Positions 32,563-43,378 of a DNA stretch of 64,000 nucleotides are shown in pieces. Source of the stretch: Rhizaria sp. SCN 62-66 (taxonomy: Eukaryota; Rhizaria, unplaced); contig MEDY01000208.1 in the NCBI GenBank assembly GCA_001724265.1, forward strand, positions 1-64,000, read 5' to 3'. A program made the translations under genes and the position numbers. Under the pieces are notes generated by a model. That model was given only the letters and a program-made list of their open reading frames with translations. It was not told where the DNA came from and did not search any database. Within the stretch, counting starts at the first letter, position 1; every line of letters begins with the position of its first letter.

Positions 32563-34119
32563 TTAGTCGAAGATGCTGAGCGCGTCGCCGTCATCATCGT
32601 GCCCGCCAGTGTGATCCGGCACCGCCAGTGCGCGCTTGCGCCGGGCCGTCTTTTTGGCAACCTTCGTATCCGCGCCCGTGCTCGCCGCGATCACCCCCGC
32701 CGTCGCCGTCGCCGCGGCGCCGCGCGCGCGCTTGGAGGGCCCCCACTGACGCGGGTTCTCGGCCGCGAGCTGCTCGGCCTTAGCGACCATCTCGGCCGCG
32801 TCCGTGACGTGCCAGTCGCCCTTGCGCTCCAGCACGCGCTTCTTGTTCGGCCGCACGCGGCGCGCAGTGCGCGGCGTCGGGATGATGTTCTTGCGCTGCA
32901 GCTCGGAGAACGAGTCCCCGGCGACGTTGGCTGCGACGGGCGCACGGCGCAGCGAGGAACCCGCGCTCGTGAGCTCCTCAGCCAGCGGGACCGCGGGGAA
33001 CGGCTGTACGAACCGCTTGCCACCAAAGTGAATCGTCTTGGGGCCGCGCAGTACGCGCGCCTCCGCACTGCGCTGGCGGCGCAGCTCGAGGCGGGCCTCC
33101 TCGGCGTCGACCTCGGCAAGGAAATCGGGGATCTTGTCGATCTCAGCCAGCTTCTTCTCCTGCAGGCGCGCACGGACCTCAGCCACGCGCGCCGCCTTGG
33201 CCTTGCGCTCGCGGTTGCGGTCCTGGCGCGTCTTCTCAGGCGTGGGCACTGCCACCGCGGGCTCGTAGAGGTGCGCCATCGCAGCGATCTGGTGCGCGCT
33301 GGGCAGCAGCTTCTCGGGCAGGCGGACCTGGTAGTCCTCGGGGATGTGGGTGCGCGTGTCGAGCCGCTGCTTGCGCAGGGCCTCGCGGCGCGCACGCTCC
33401 TCAGCGATCTCAACTAGCTCTGCGTAGGCCGCAGGGTGCGGGTTGACTGAGGTGCCGGCGGGCGCGATGCGCGTCTCCTGGATCACGTGCTCACGGGACG
33501 GCGCGGCGTCGCGGAAGCCCTTCTTGCCCTCGGCGGCCAGGCGCCGAAGCGGCTCCAGGTTAGCGAGGCGGCGGACAAGCGCGTCGGGTAAGGAGGCGGC
33601 GGTGCGCGTGTCGGCCTTAAGTTTCTGCATCGCGACGGGCTCCTCGTCCCAGAGGTCGTGCGCGGGGGCGTCGAACGTTTCGTCCGAGGCAGTCACGCAG
33701 TTAAGCGCGCGGCGCGACACGATGCTGTTCGCGAGCGCGAGGGCCTCGCTGACCGTCATGTTCTGCTCGGCGAGCTGGCGGTCGATCTCGGCGCGGTGGG
33801 CCGCGAGCTCGGCCTGGGACTTGCTGCGGGCCGCGCGCTCGTGCCGCGTAAGGGTGACGCGCGGGGTGAAAGGCTTCGGCGCCGGGCGCGGCGGCTGGTA
33901 GGTCGAGGCGACGGTGGCCTTGCCGCCCGAGGAGACGGCGACGTCGGGCGTGGACTTCTTTGAGTGTTTGCGGGACTGAGTCTCGCCGACAACGTCCTCG
34001 AAGAAGAGGTCCTTGTCCGAGGCAGTCTCGATCTCGTGCGAGGCGGCCGACGCCGCAAGCTTGTCGAGGAGGACGCTGTCGTCCGTCTTCTTCAGCTTCG
34101 TCTTGCGCTGCTTCGACAT
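32563..34119 (-). CDS. NOP53: NOP53 (GLTSCR2/PICT1) ribosome biogenesis factor
   Basis: 518 residues, intronless, start MSKQRKTKLKKTDDS, stop TAA. In yeast and animals NOP53 binds pre-60S particles and recruits the exosome helicase Mtr4 for 7S/5.8S rRNA processing in the nucleolus. Family signatures seen are a basic N-terminus, DLFFEDVVGE, the block PAGTSVNPHPAAYAELV, a Lys/Arg-rich coiled coil from about 300 to 350, and the C-terminal SFSELQRKNIIPTPRTARRV segment. Length matches the family (about 450-480) with modest insertions. The divergent neighbour is the EF-hand/adenylate kinase gene. Confidence 0.88.
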   Translation of the reverse strand: MSKQRKTKLKKTDDSVLLDKLAASAASHEIETASDKDLFFEDVVGETQSRKHSKKSTPDVAVSSGGKATVASTYQPPRPAPKPFTPRVTLTRHERAARSKSQAELAAHRAEIDRQLAEQNMTVSEALALANSIVSRRALNCVTASDETFDAPAHDLWDEEPVAMQKLKADTRTAASLPDALVRRLANLEPLRRLAAEGKKGFRDAAPSREHVIQETRIAPAGTSVNPHPAAYAELVEIAEERARREALRKQRLDTRTHIPEDYQVRLPEKLLPSAHQIAAMAHLYEPAVAVPTPEKTRQDRNRERKAKAARVAEVRARLQEKKLAEIDKIPDFLAEVDAEEARLELRRQRSAEARVLRGPKTIHFGGKRFVQPFPAVPLAEELTSAGSSLRRAPVAANVAGDSFSELQRKNIIPTPRTARRVRPNKKRVLERKGDWHVTDAAEMVAKAEQLAAENPRQWGPSKRARGAAATATAGVIAASTGADTKVAKKTARRKRALAVPDHTGGHDDDGDALSIFD

Positions 34120-34678
34120 TCGCGACCTGGAGAGCGGGAGCCGAGCGCAAGGGGAAGCGGCAACACGGTGAGTTAGGGGAGAAAGGGTATTGTGAGGGGG
34201 AAAGTCTCCTTTAAAGAGGTGTTATGCAAAAATATAAATAGAAAATCACACGAGCTTCTCTGGAAACAATGTACTATCGCCATTGACGGTGTCTTGATAA
34301 AGTATATCACGTTTGCCGAGCCCGCTCATCGCTTCGGTCTGAGACCAACCAAAACTTTTTGCGAACCATCCAAAATCATTTTGGTTTGGCGACAACAGCA
34401 GTCTCGGTCAAGAACGAGCCGTTACAAGAGCGAGTCAAAGGCCTTTTTTCGATCATCGGGTTCTCGATGGTTTTATCGTCATTTGAATATTTCTTAACTG
34501 TATATAACTTACAAGCTTTAATACGTTGATGTAGAATACTAGTCCTCCAGACGGTGCATTACTGGTCCAGATGTACTGCTTTGAAGTCACTCACCAGTCG
34601 TTATCCTTTTTGCCCCTCGGTCGCACCAACCACGCCTTCCCCAAAACGCTTTCCGTGCGATTGGCAGTCCGTCCAGCC
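34120..34678. other. Shared upstream region of two divergent genes
   Basis: Lies between the NOP53 start (-) and the EF-hand/adenylate kinase start (+). It is AT-rich in the middle, with no gene seen. Confidence 0.5.
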
Positions 34679-36510
34679 ATGTCTCGCGACGTCGTTGAGA
34701 TTGTGCACGACCTTAAGACCCAGCTCGGGCGCAAGTGTGGCACGCAGGGCCTGCGTCTGCTGGGCCGCGCTTTCGTCGTCAACGACGCCTCTGGCTCTTG
34801 TCAGTTTAACTTCTACTCTTTCGCCAGCATCATCGCCAAGGCGGGCGTCTTCCTCCCGCGCCAGGAGGCCTCGAAGCTCTACCGTTTCTTTGACGTCTCC
34901 GGCACCGAGCGCGTTGACTACCGCGAGTTCATGCGCGGCCTCGTCGGCGACGTCTCTTCCCGCCGCGCCGCGCTCATCGAAAAGGCCTTCTTCACCCTTT
35001 CCGGCGGCGCACCCTCTGTGCCCATGGCCAAGCTTGTCGCGGCCTTTGCCCCCGAGCTCCACCCGCGCGTTGTTACGGGCGAGTTCACCGCCCGCGCCGT
35101 TTTTGAGGAGTTCTGCAACGCCTTCGAGGGCGCCGCGCCCGGCCGCTCCGGCGTCGTGTCGTTTCAAGAGTGGCAGGATTATTTCGCCGATCTCTCCGCC
35201 GTCTCGCCCTACGACGATGACGCATTTGCCTCCTCCATTGCCGCGTGCTTCGGCGTCAAAGAGGCCCCGGGCGCGTCGGCCGCGGCCACGGCCAAACTCA
35301 ACAAGTCCGTCCAGGGTGTGCGCGACATGATCGTGAGCAAGATCCAGCAGCGGTCCAAGTCGGGCGGCTCCGAGACCGATACGCTGCGCAAGTGCTTCAA
35401 GACCTACGACCTGGAGGATCAGGGCCGTCTCGCTGAGGTGCCATTTTACTCCGCGCTCGCTACGTTTGGCATCTTCCTTGACCCCGCCACACAGAAGACA
35501 TTCTTCGCCTCCGTCGCCGACCAGGTACTTTTTCTTCTCATTATTGAACAATTTCTATGAATTGCTGCTTAAACAACGCGTGGTTTATATTTGTATTTGT
35601 TTTTTAATATTGTATACTAGACTCATTATTTGGTTTCAGTGCCCAACGCTCACATGTCTTCAATCTCTTTTCATTCTGATCATTGTTTTCTTTGCTGTAC
35701 GGACAACAGGATGGCCTCGTTGAGTACCAGGGCTTTACCAACGCTCTCTTCGAGGGCGACGGCCAGTACGGCCCCGGCTCCACCTTCGCCGCCGCCAGCA
35801 ACACCGCTGCGAGCCGCTCGATCCCCCGCCCCAATACTATTGCCCCTGCCCGCGGCGCCGCCTCCCAGTCTCAGTCCCAGTCCCAGTCCCAGTCTGCTGC
35901 TGCTGCTGCTGCCGCTGCCGCCAGCGACGCGTCCGGCGAGTTTCCCCTCGTTGTGTTCCCCATCGGCGGCCCCGGCGCTGGCAAGAGCACCCAGTCTGCT
36001 CTCCTCTCAGCTCGCCTCGGTTTCGCCCTCGTCTCGTGCGAGGCCGAGCTCTCTGCGGCGCTTGATGACCCCGCGTCGCCGTACGCGGGCGCGATCCGCC
36101 AGGCCGCCGCCGCGGGCCGTCTCGTGCCCGTCGACGTGGTCGTCGCCGTGCTGCGCGACGCGATGGAGCGCCACTTCCAGCAGGGCCGGCTTAACTTCGT
36201 CGTCGACGGGTTCCCGCGCTCGGTGGCACACCTGGCCGCGTGGACGGATCTCATGGGGAAGTATACCCAGCCGCCGCTGTTCGTGCTGCTTGACTGCCCG
36301 CCCGAGGCGCTGATCGGCCGCGCCGACGACGCGCTGGACGCCGTCGATGCGCCCCCGCTCGAGGCCCGTTTGCGCGCGTTTGAGCAGGACACGCTGCCGC
36401 TGTGTGAGGCGCTCGCACAGCAGGGCCAGCTGCTCGTGGTCGACGGCGTGCAGAGCCCCAACGCGGTTTTTTCCGCGATTGCTGAGGCCATGGGCGCGCC
36501 CGCTAACTAA
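34679..36510 (+). CDS. Calcyphosin-like EF-hand region fused to adenylate/UMP-CMP-type kinase
   Basis: Exons 34679-35524 and 35710-36510, phase 0 (CAG|GTACTT ... CAACAG|GAT), 548 residues. The first about 300 residues carry degenerate EF-hands resembling calcyphosin, for example DVSGTERVDYREFMRGL. A Ser-Gln and Ala-repeat linker (about 330-355) leads to a nucleoside monophosphate kinase with P-loop GGPGAGKSTQ at about 368-377. The substrate-site motif NFVVDGFPRSVAHL follows, and then GRADDA, a shortened form of the SGRADDN segment typical of UMP/CMP and short adenylate kinases. The catalytic half transfers phosphate between ATP and NMP. The EF-hand half suggests calcium control, but many acidic ligands look missing. 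The start at ATG 34679 gives a sensible N-terminus. The stop is TAA. Confidence 0.85.
35525..35709 (+). other. Intron of the EF-hand/adenylate kinase gene (185 nt, phase 0)
   Basis: GTACTT donor after CAG; acceptor GGACAACAG. AT-rich and stop-containing; joining restores the second EF-hand region (DGLVEYQGFTNALF). Confidence 0.9.
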
Positions 36511-37582
36511 GCCTTTGTCCACACGCGCATGCTATCGAAGCACGCGCACGCGACAAAGCGTCGTTTCACACGTGTATGTAAACGCCGCGCACTGCAGCTG
36601 GCTTTTTGTGCCTGATGTTGTCGCTCAGAGGAAGACTCTGGGCGCAATGGCGGCACGGTCTAGCTGCATGCGCTGTGTCACAGTGTGGGATTTGTCATGG
36701 TGCAGTCGATGCTTCGGGCAAGGCAAGACGAAGCGAGATGCTTTGCTTCGGTGCAATGAGGGGAGCTGTCTCATGAGCTGACCTTACACGCGCACCCTTT
36801 GCGAAAGTCAGTCGTCGTTGACAAAGTTGCTGTTTATTTTGTTATAGGTTTTTCTTCTGTTGATCTTTTCTTTTTCTTTTTTATCTCTGTTGTCTTAGCT
36901 CTAAGTTACTAGATACCCATGCTGGCCGACACGTGTCTTGTGTCAGTGCAGACACAATTTTACATATACACCCACATATTGTTTGATAAAGGCGTTAGTA
37001 GCGTGTATTTTTTATTGTTTCACTTGTAAGATGACAGCTATAAGCTCACGATTAGCGACTGTGAGCAAAGGAGAACTCGCTTGTCAACTTGAAGTCAAGC
37101 CGTGCAAAGTCGGTCGGCTGGCTGAGGTTGGGTCAGTCGAACTCTGACTTAGCACTCACTGTTCTCAATGAATGTCCGGCGAGACGTTATTTAAGCAGGT
37201 TAGTATGGCGTATTTAATATAACCCTTGAAAGGGCTTTCTGGTTCTTTCATATAACATTGATATCATGCGGTTTGAAGCTGATTTAAGTTGGCCCCTCCC
37301 CGAGTCAACCTGAACAGCCAAGCTATACTCACATTTTTATGTGTACCGCAACTTGAATGCCATTTCAAGTGCGTTGCAACTTAGGGCGAACTAAGAACAT
37401 AATATCTATATATCAACATACTACTCACATCTTCATATGTACCATTTATACCCTTTGATTGCTAACTCCCATGCTCAGACCCGACACGAGTCTCAACGTA
37501 GCCTCATCGTTTTTCTTCATATCCCTTTCATCCACATCTTGCTAAACGAGACCTTATCTACTTAAAGCGCACGCGCCCTGCA
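36511..37582. other. Intergenic region, about 1.1 kb
   Basis: Between two tandem plus-strand genes. The first 250 bases are mixed in composition, the rest AT-rich. I see no domain-bearing frame and no RNA gene. Confidence 0.45.
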
Positions 37583-39851
37583 ATGATCCACCGTCCCCGC
37601 TCCGTGTGGGCTCTGGTGTTGCTGGCGTGCGTCGGTCTGGGCCTGTTTGCATCGCCGACCTCTGCCCAGTCTGCGGGTAAACTCGTCGGCACCTACACGC
37701 CCGACGGCAAATGCGTGCCTTCGAGCACGTGCTGCTGCTCCACGGGCCCCATGTCTATTTCATCGCAGCCCCCCAACGACTCCGTGAACGTGAACGGTGA
37801 TCTTGACGGCGGCACGGGCTGCCACGGCTTCACGTCACTTCAAGCAGTCTTTCAGGTACGAACATTTAATCGCATAGATAAGGCAAAATATATTTACATT
37901 TCAGAAAAATAACTTGAAGACGAGTTTTCTGAAATATGAATCAAGATATGCATTGGATTTGTAGCGATTTGCAACGATAATCAGGCTCATCCCCAGCCCC
38001 GACTAAACCTCTGTCTCACTTGTTCGACGTCAGTACTTCCCCAACCTCTTCTACCAGACGATCAACGCGACTGCGGCGTCGTGGACCGTGCCCGTGTACG
38101 GTGACCGCTACGTCGCGGTCTCCAACGCCGAGTACACCAAGATCCAGGTTAAGCGCAGCGATATCTCCTCCACCTGCACTAACGTGCTGAACCGCCAGTC
38201 GGGCTCGGCGGTCGCGGTGACTGACGGCACTGCGACGACACCGACGACGACGAACTCGACAACGAACACTGGCACCGCGACGAGCGGCACGACGAACGTA
38301 GTGACTGACTTATCCAAGTGCCCCACTGTGAACGCAACGACTGATCTCGGCACCGGCAAGTTCGACGCCACTGGCACGCCGATCTCCATGGACGTCGGAG
38401 CTTACGAGGGCTATATCCAGCCCGACTCATCGCATTATGCGCGCTACGGCGTGATCAAGTCCACTAGCACGGCCGACAAGTACGATATCTGGCTTATTCT
38501 GGATCCCACGTCTTCGTTGTTCGCGTCGTCGCTGCAGGGTGCCTACGCCACTGTGCACTATATTGCACCAACGACCAACAACGCCGACACGGCGGCCGCG
38601 GCGCTGCCGCTGACGCGGTCCATGACGGCCGCAGACTCGAGTTCCACGGCGCGGCAGTGGAAATTCGGGCAGGTTCGCGTGCCCAGTACCGCTGGGTTCG
38701 GAATGCGGTTCAGCTTCACGTATAAGCTGACTACGAGCGACGTGATTATGACGCCGACGTTCTATTTCCAGCCCACAACCGCGGCGGCGTCCACGGGCAC
38801 GACGACGACGACGACGCCGACCACAAGTACCGGCACGGGCACCACAAGTACTGGGGGCGTGACTACGACGGTACCGATCAGTACTGAGGCGGCGCGGCTG
38901 GCTAAGTGGCTTGGCACGTTCAAGGTCGACTCCCGTTGCATCAAGTCCGACCAGTGCTGCTGTGCGACCGACAACATCGTGGCTGAAGCTGTGACGGGCT
39001 CGCCAGGGTTGGTGCGGCTCAAGTCGAAGCTGGACGGCAGCCAAACGTGCGGCGGTATGACCGACGTGACAGGCGACTTCACCATCACGAGCGATACCAC
39101 CGCGACGTACACATATCCGGATACACCGCTCGTGCTATCGGCCGGGCTAAGTACAGATGGTAACGAGCTGTCGTTCAGCAACAACATGTACACGTGCAAG
39201 TCGTACGCGCAGCGCATCGCTACTACGGCGCTGCCGTCGTCGATGCTCACCGCCACGAGTTCCACGAGCACAGGCACGAGTACCACAAGTTCCGCGAGTT
39301 CCGTCAACCGCGAGAACTTTGTCGGCCAGTGGGTGTCGGACAACAGCTGCAAGCCGTCGACCAACTGCTGCTGCATGGTTGGCTCCATGCACGTGCTGAC
39401 CCCGGATAACGCGCGCGCGCTGTCGACCTTCCAGGCTCCAACAGACACCTCGCTCATGACGGACCCTCGCGCGCTGTACGCTTACGGAAAGCTCGACGGC
39501 GGCATCGCGTGCTTCCGTCGGACGGACATGGCGGGCATGTGCGTAATCGACTCCACATCGCAGGGCTCGTGCAAGCTCGAAGGGATCAACTTCAACGCCA
39601 CGCTGTCGGGCGGCACCAAGCTCACAATCACGAACTCGATGTACCAGAACTGCGAGACTGTTGTCAACAAGGCGGTGACGCACACGTCGGCCGCGCCTGC
39701 GCTCACCAGACCCGTCGGCGGGGCGTCGCTGCTTGCGTACGCGGCCTATGCGGCGGGCGTTGCGCTGTGTATCGCGCTGTACGTCGGCGTCAACAACCAT
39801 AACCATAACAACAAGAGGCGCGGCAACAACGAGCGCGAGATCTTTGATTAA
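37583..39851 (+). CDS. Surface protein with three CCC-motif repeats and a C-terminal membrane anchor
   Basis: Exons 37583-37855 and 38034-39851, phase 0 (CAG|GTACGA ... ACGTCAG|TAC), 696 residues. A signal peptide (VWALVLLACVGLGLFASPTS) precedes three copies of a module: G-x-aromatic, about five residues, C, then CCC. The CCC triplets are at residues 50-52, 399-401 and 536-538. After the triplet come a LDGG- or LDGS-type turn with another Cys (DLDGGTGCHGF, KLDGSQTCGGM, KLDGGIACFRR) and, in copies two and three, a strand ending N-S/N-MY-x-C. Thr/Ser-rich stalks separate the modules, so O-glycosylation is likely. The end has one hydrophobic segment (LLAYAAYAAGVALCIALYVG) and a short basic tail, giving type I topology. 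I do not recognise the module. The stop is TAA. Confidence 0.75.
37856..38033 (+). other. Intron of the CCC-repeat gene (178 nt, phase 0)
   Basis: Donor GTACGA after CAG, acceptor TTCGACGTCAG; in-frame stops inside. It splits the first CCC module. Confidence 0.85.
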
Positions 39852-40319
39852 GAACAGACCTAGAATGAGGTCAGGTCACCGTCAGTGAACGGTTCATTCA
39901 GTTATACACGTGCATATTTGAGATTTATTCTTTCGCACAATATAATATTCTCTGAATTGCGCTTTCTCGCAACTTTCACATCTTTTCCGCAAATGCTTTC
40001 GACTCAGCTATGAGACTCGTCCTCTAAGTCGATACTTTTTCCGTGTCGGCTTTTGATGAACAGTGCAAGAACGTATTCTATAATATATCATTTACACGTT
40101 TATATTGATTACATATCACTTGCTTATTTGCGACTTCCACGCTATCATACGGCATGCACCGAGTTCTCCGCACTCGCACCGTCCTTCAATGCGTTTCACC
40201 AACATTCCCGCTTTTCTGAATGCACGCTCTCCCCTGTCTGATTGTATTAAAACGACACAAATCCCAGTTAGTCCCCACTCTTACGGAGCACTTGCTGACT
40301 GATTTCAGAGCTTAGCACC
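39852..40319. other. AT-rich intergenic region
   Basis: Between tandem genes; nothing recognised apart from the likely leader of the LYAR gene. Confidence 0.5.
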
Positions 40320-41027
40320 ATGGTTTCGTTCGTGTGCGACAACTGCCAGACGACTCTGAAGAAGAACAAAGTCCCCACTCACCGCTGTGGCGGGCGCGCG
40401 ACTTTCTCCTGCGTCGACTGCTGCCTCTCTTTTACCATGGAGTCGCACCGCACGCACAACGAGTGCATTTCTGAGGCCGAGAAGCACCAGGGCTCGATGT
40501 TCAAGGGTAAGCGTTTTGACGGCGGCGCCAGCGCGAACTCCACCGGCGGCTCTGACGGTGTCAAGCCTAAGATCAAGCGCGATAAGAAGCCTGCCAAGGA
40601 TAAGTACGACGACTCTGACTCCGACAGTAGCGACGACGACCTCTCCTCGCTTACCGCGCCCCGCGGCTTTGCCCCCGTTGCCGCCGCCGTCACCAAGCCC
40701 GCTGCTTCGAAGCCCGCCGCTGTCGAGACTGCGAGTAAGGAGGACAAGAGGGACAAGAAGGATAAGAAGGACAAACGCGAGAAGCGTCCGTCCCCCGGCA
40801 GCGACGACGATGGCGCCGACGCTGCGCCCGCTGCTGCGGCCGTTACGAGCGAGAGCGCCGCTGACGCGCTGGCTGCAGAGGTCAAGAAGACGCTGACGAA
40901 GAAGGGGCCCATGACCATCGCGAAGCTCTGCAGGCGTCTGGAGCGCGCGGACGACGTCGCGGTCGTGTGCGCCGCGCTGGCGGCGATTGCGGGCGACGTC
41001 ACAGTCTCAATCGCGGCCGCTGAGTGA
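40320..41027 (+). CDS. LYAR: LYAR-type C2HC zinc-finger nucleolar protein
   Basis: 235 residues, intronless, start MVSFVCDNCQTTLKKNKVPT, stop TGA. The first about 60 residues carry two linked LYAR-type C2HC fingers: CDNC with HRC, then CVDCCLSF with HRTHNEC. A Lys-rich middle with KDKKDKKDKR-like repeats looks like a nucleolar targeting region. The C-terminal about 60 residues (LTKKGPMTIAKLCRRLERAD) form a winged-helix-like segment also present in LYAR proteins. LYAR proteins act in rRNA processing and transcription control in the nucleolus. This fits the neighbouring NOP53, though the two genes are not adjacent. Confidence 0.85.
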   Translation: MVSFVCDNCQTTLKKNKVPTHRCGGRATFSCVDCCLSFTMESHRTHNECISEAEKHQGSMFKGKRFDGGASANSTGGSDGVKPKIKRDKKPAKDKYDDSDSDSSDDDLSSLTAPRGFAPVAAAVTKPAASKPAAVETASKEDKRDKKDKKDKREKRPSPGSDDDGADAAPAAAAVTSESAADALAAEVKKTLTKKGPMTIAKLCRRLERADDVAVVCAALAAIAGDVTVSIAAAE

Positions 41028-41767
41028 TCATTACACTCGCAGTGACTTGTAGGCGCTCGCAGAATGCACACGGCGCCAGTACGAGGCGAGACTTTCGGAA
41101 CGGATGTCTCGCTGGTATGAGCTAGGTCTGAGATATAAATATCGGATCCATGATAGCCAATACACGAATTCTCTTAAAATCTTGCTTATGTGCATTAATA
41201 CTCTGATTGGACGTAGATATTAAACTACATGTAAATTTTCGCATTGTCACGCGCGGTCATCCTTGGCCTGGCGACTTAACTTCCCTTACCTAGCGCGAGG
41301 AATCTGGAATTCGGCAAATTGCCCTCAATGCAGGCCAATACTCAATGTTTTTGCGTCAATATATGCATTAAACGCAGTTGTTGCACACTTATTATCTATG
41401 CATCGCTTTGTTTTGATTACCGACGGTTAGTACGCGGTGTATTATACTCGTTTGAACCTCAGAGGAGGGAAACAGAGAAACCATGTTGCTCTTGAATTCC
41501 CTTCTTTTCCGCCGATCTTGCGATAACACTATGTCGATTTCCATTCTTTTTTAACCAAGAACAGATACGGAAGAACTGAGTCGCACTATCTTTTTTGTCT
41601 AGATACGCTCTTCTACCGCATAATCTCAGTTCCGAGCTCCTGTCTTCAACCTATCCTTACGCTCCTGCGTTTCCCTCTCTCACTGCCCGTTTTGCCCCCT
41701 GCTTCCTGCTTTCTCACTTCAACCTCTCATTGACAATCTTCTTTGCGCCACGCCCTCAGAACCGCCT
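41028..41767. other. Intergenic region with pyrimidine-rich CDPK leader
   Basis: The first part is AT-rich. From about 41585 to 41760 the sequence is C/T-rich, probably the 5' leader of the kinase gene. Confidence 0.45.
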
Positions 41768-43378
41768 ATGTCCACCCCCAGCGGCTACATCATCGGTATC
41801 ACTGAGCCCCTGACGAAGTTCTACGAGCTGGGCCAGGCGCTCGGCTCGGGCCAGTACGGCGCCGCCTCCGTCGCTGTCGACAAGCGCTCCGGCCGCAAGG
41901 TCGCCGTCAAGACGATCAACAAGGCGCGTTTCCGCTCCTCGGACGTGGCGTACCACTTCGAGGCGATGCGCAACGAGATCGCTGTGATGCGCTCCGTCGA
42001 CGACCCGCACATCATCAAGCTGCTCGACGTGTTCGAGTCTGAGACGGAGCTTCACCTCGTCATGGAGCTCTGCGAGGGCGGCGAGCTGTTTGACCGCATC
42101 AAGGAGAAGCGTCAGTACTCGGAGAAGGAGGCGCAGGAGGTGCTCCGCCAGATCTGCCTCGGTCTGCAGACGCTGCATGCGGCCAAGATCGCTCACTGCG
42201 ACCTCAAGCCCGACAACTTCCTCTTCGTCGACCGCTCCGACGCCTCGCTGATCAAGATCATTGACTTCGGCATGTCCAAGGCGCTGCGCCGCCGCGAGTA
42301 CCTTAAGCACCTCCGCGGCACGCCCTACTACATCGCGCCTGAGGTGCTGTCGGGCAACTACGCCGAGCACTGCGACATGTGGTCCGTCGGCGTCGTCATG
42401 TTCGTCATGCTCTTCGGCTTCCCCCCGTTCCACGGCGACTCTGACCCTGTCATCTTTGCCGCCATCCGCAACGGCTTTGATCCTACCGTCAAGAAGGGCT
42501 GGGGCCCCTGGTTCCCGGCCCAGATCGCGTGCTCCGCCGCCGCCCGCGACCTCATCTCGAAGCTCCTCACCAAGGACGCCTCTGCGCGTCTGACCGCTAA
42601 GGAGGCCCTCGACCACCCCTGGATGAAGGGACAGGTGCGTCATAGCATAACCCTAGCGTAACACACGTCGCAACTATCATTGTTTTGCTCACTCATATTG
42701 CAAGACTGTTTATCTTAACTTAAATCTACTCTCTATCACGTGTTCCGCAACTTCCTAACTTTAAATCTCTTTTTGCTTGTGATGTTTGTATCTGCGCTTT
42801 AGGACGTGCCCCTGCACCCGCTGCCGCTGACTGTGGTCTCCAACCTCAACAACTTCGTCCGCAAGACGCGCTTCTCCAACGAGATCCTCGCCTACCTCAC
42901 CCAGTCGTCGATGCAGACGGACGAGTACGTCGCTCTCGCCAAGACGTTTCGCTACATCGACAAGAACAACGACGGCGTGCTCTCGGTCGATGAGTTCCGC
43001 CAGGCGCTGGTGGAGACGGAGAACTCGAGCCTCGACGAGCACGCGCTCATTAAGGCCATCCAGCACGCCGACATGGACGGCGACGGCACCATCTCCTGGA
43101 AGGAGCTGCTCCTGGCCACCACGGCGCGCCGCCTCGCCGCTAAGGAGGAGCGGCTTTGGAACGCGTTCCGCAAGATGGACCTCAACGGCGACGGCAGGCT
43201 TTCTGTGTCGGAGCTGGAGCAGGCGCTGGGCAAGGATGCCTCCGAGGTTAAGGCGCTCATCTCCGAGGTGGACAGCGATAACAACGGCGAGGTCGATTAC
43301 GAGGAGTTTCTCAGCATGTTCGGCGCCTTCGAGGGCCAGAACAACGAGAACTTGCTCAACGACGCCCTCGGCAAGTAA
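41768..43378 (+). CDS. Calcium-dependent protein kinase (CDPK)
   Basis: Exons 41768-42634 and 42803-43378, phase 0 (CAG|GTGCGT ... GCGCTTTAG|GAC), 480 residues, stop TAA. The kinase domain fills residues about 18-286: glycine loop GSGQYG (26-31), Lys in VAVK (48), catalytic loop HCDLKPDN (143-150), DFG at 166-168 and APE at 190-192. The usual HRD arginine is Cys, so activation-loop control differs from RD kinases, as in several calmodulin-regulated kinases. Exon 2 starts with the autoinhibitory junction and then has four canonical EF-hands: DKNNDGVLSVDE, DMDGDGTISWKE, DLNGDGRLSVSE and DSDNNGEVDYEE. CDPKs are best known from plants and alveolates. There is no N-myristoylation Gly after Met, so it may be soluble. 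The intron falls exactly between kinase and regulatory domains. Confidence 0.95.
42635..42802 (+). other. Intron of the CDPK gene (168 nt, phase 0)
   Basis: GTGCGT donor after CAG, acceptor CTGCGCTTTAG. It separates the kinase and EF-hand modules. Confidence 0.9.
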
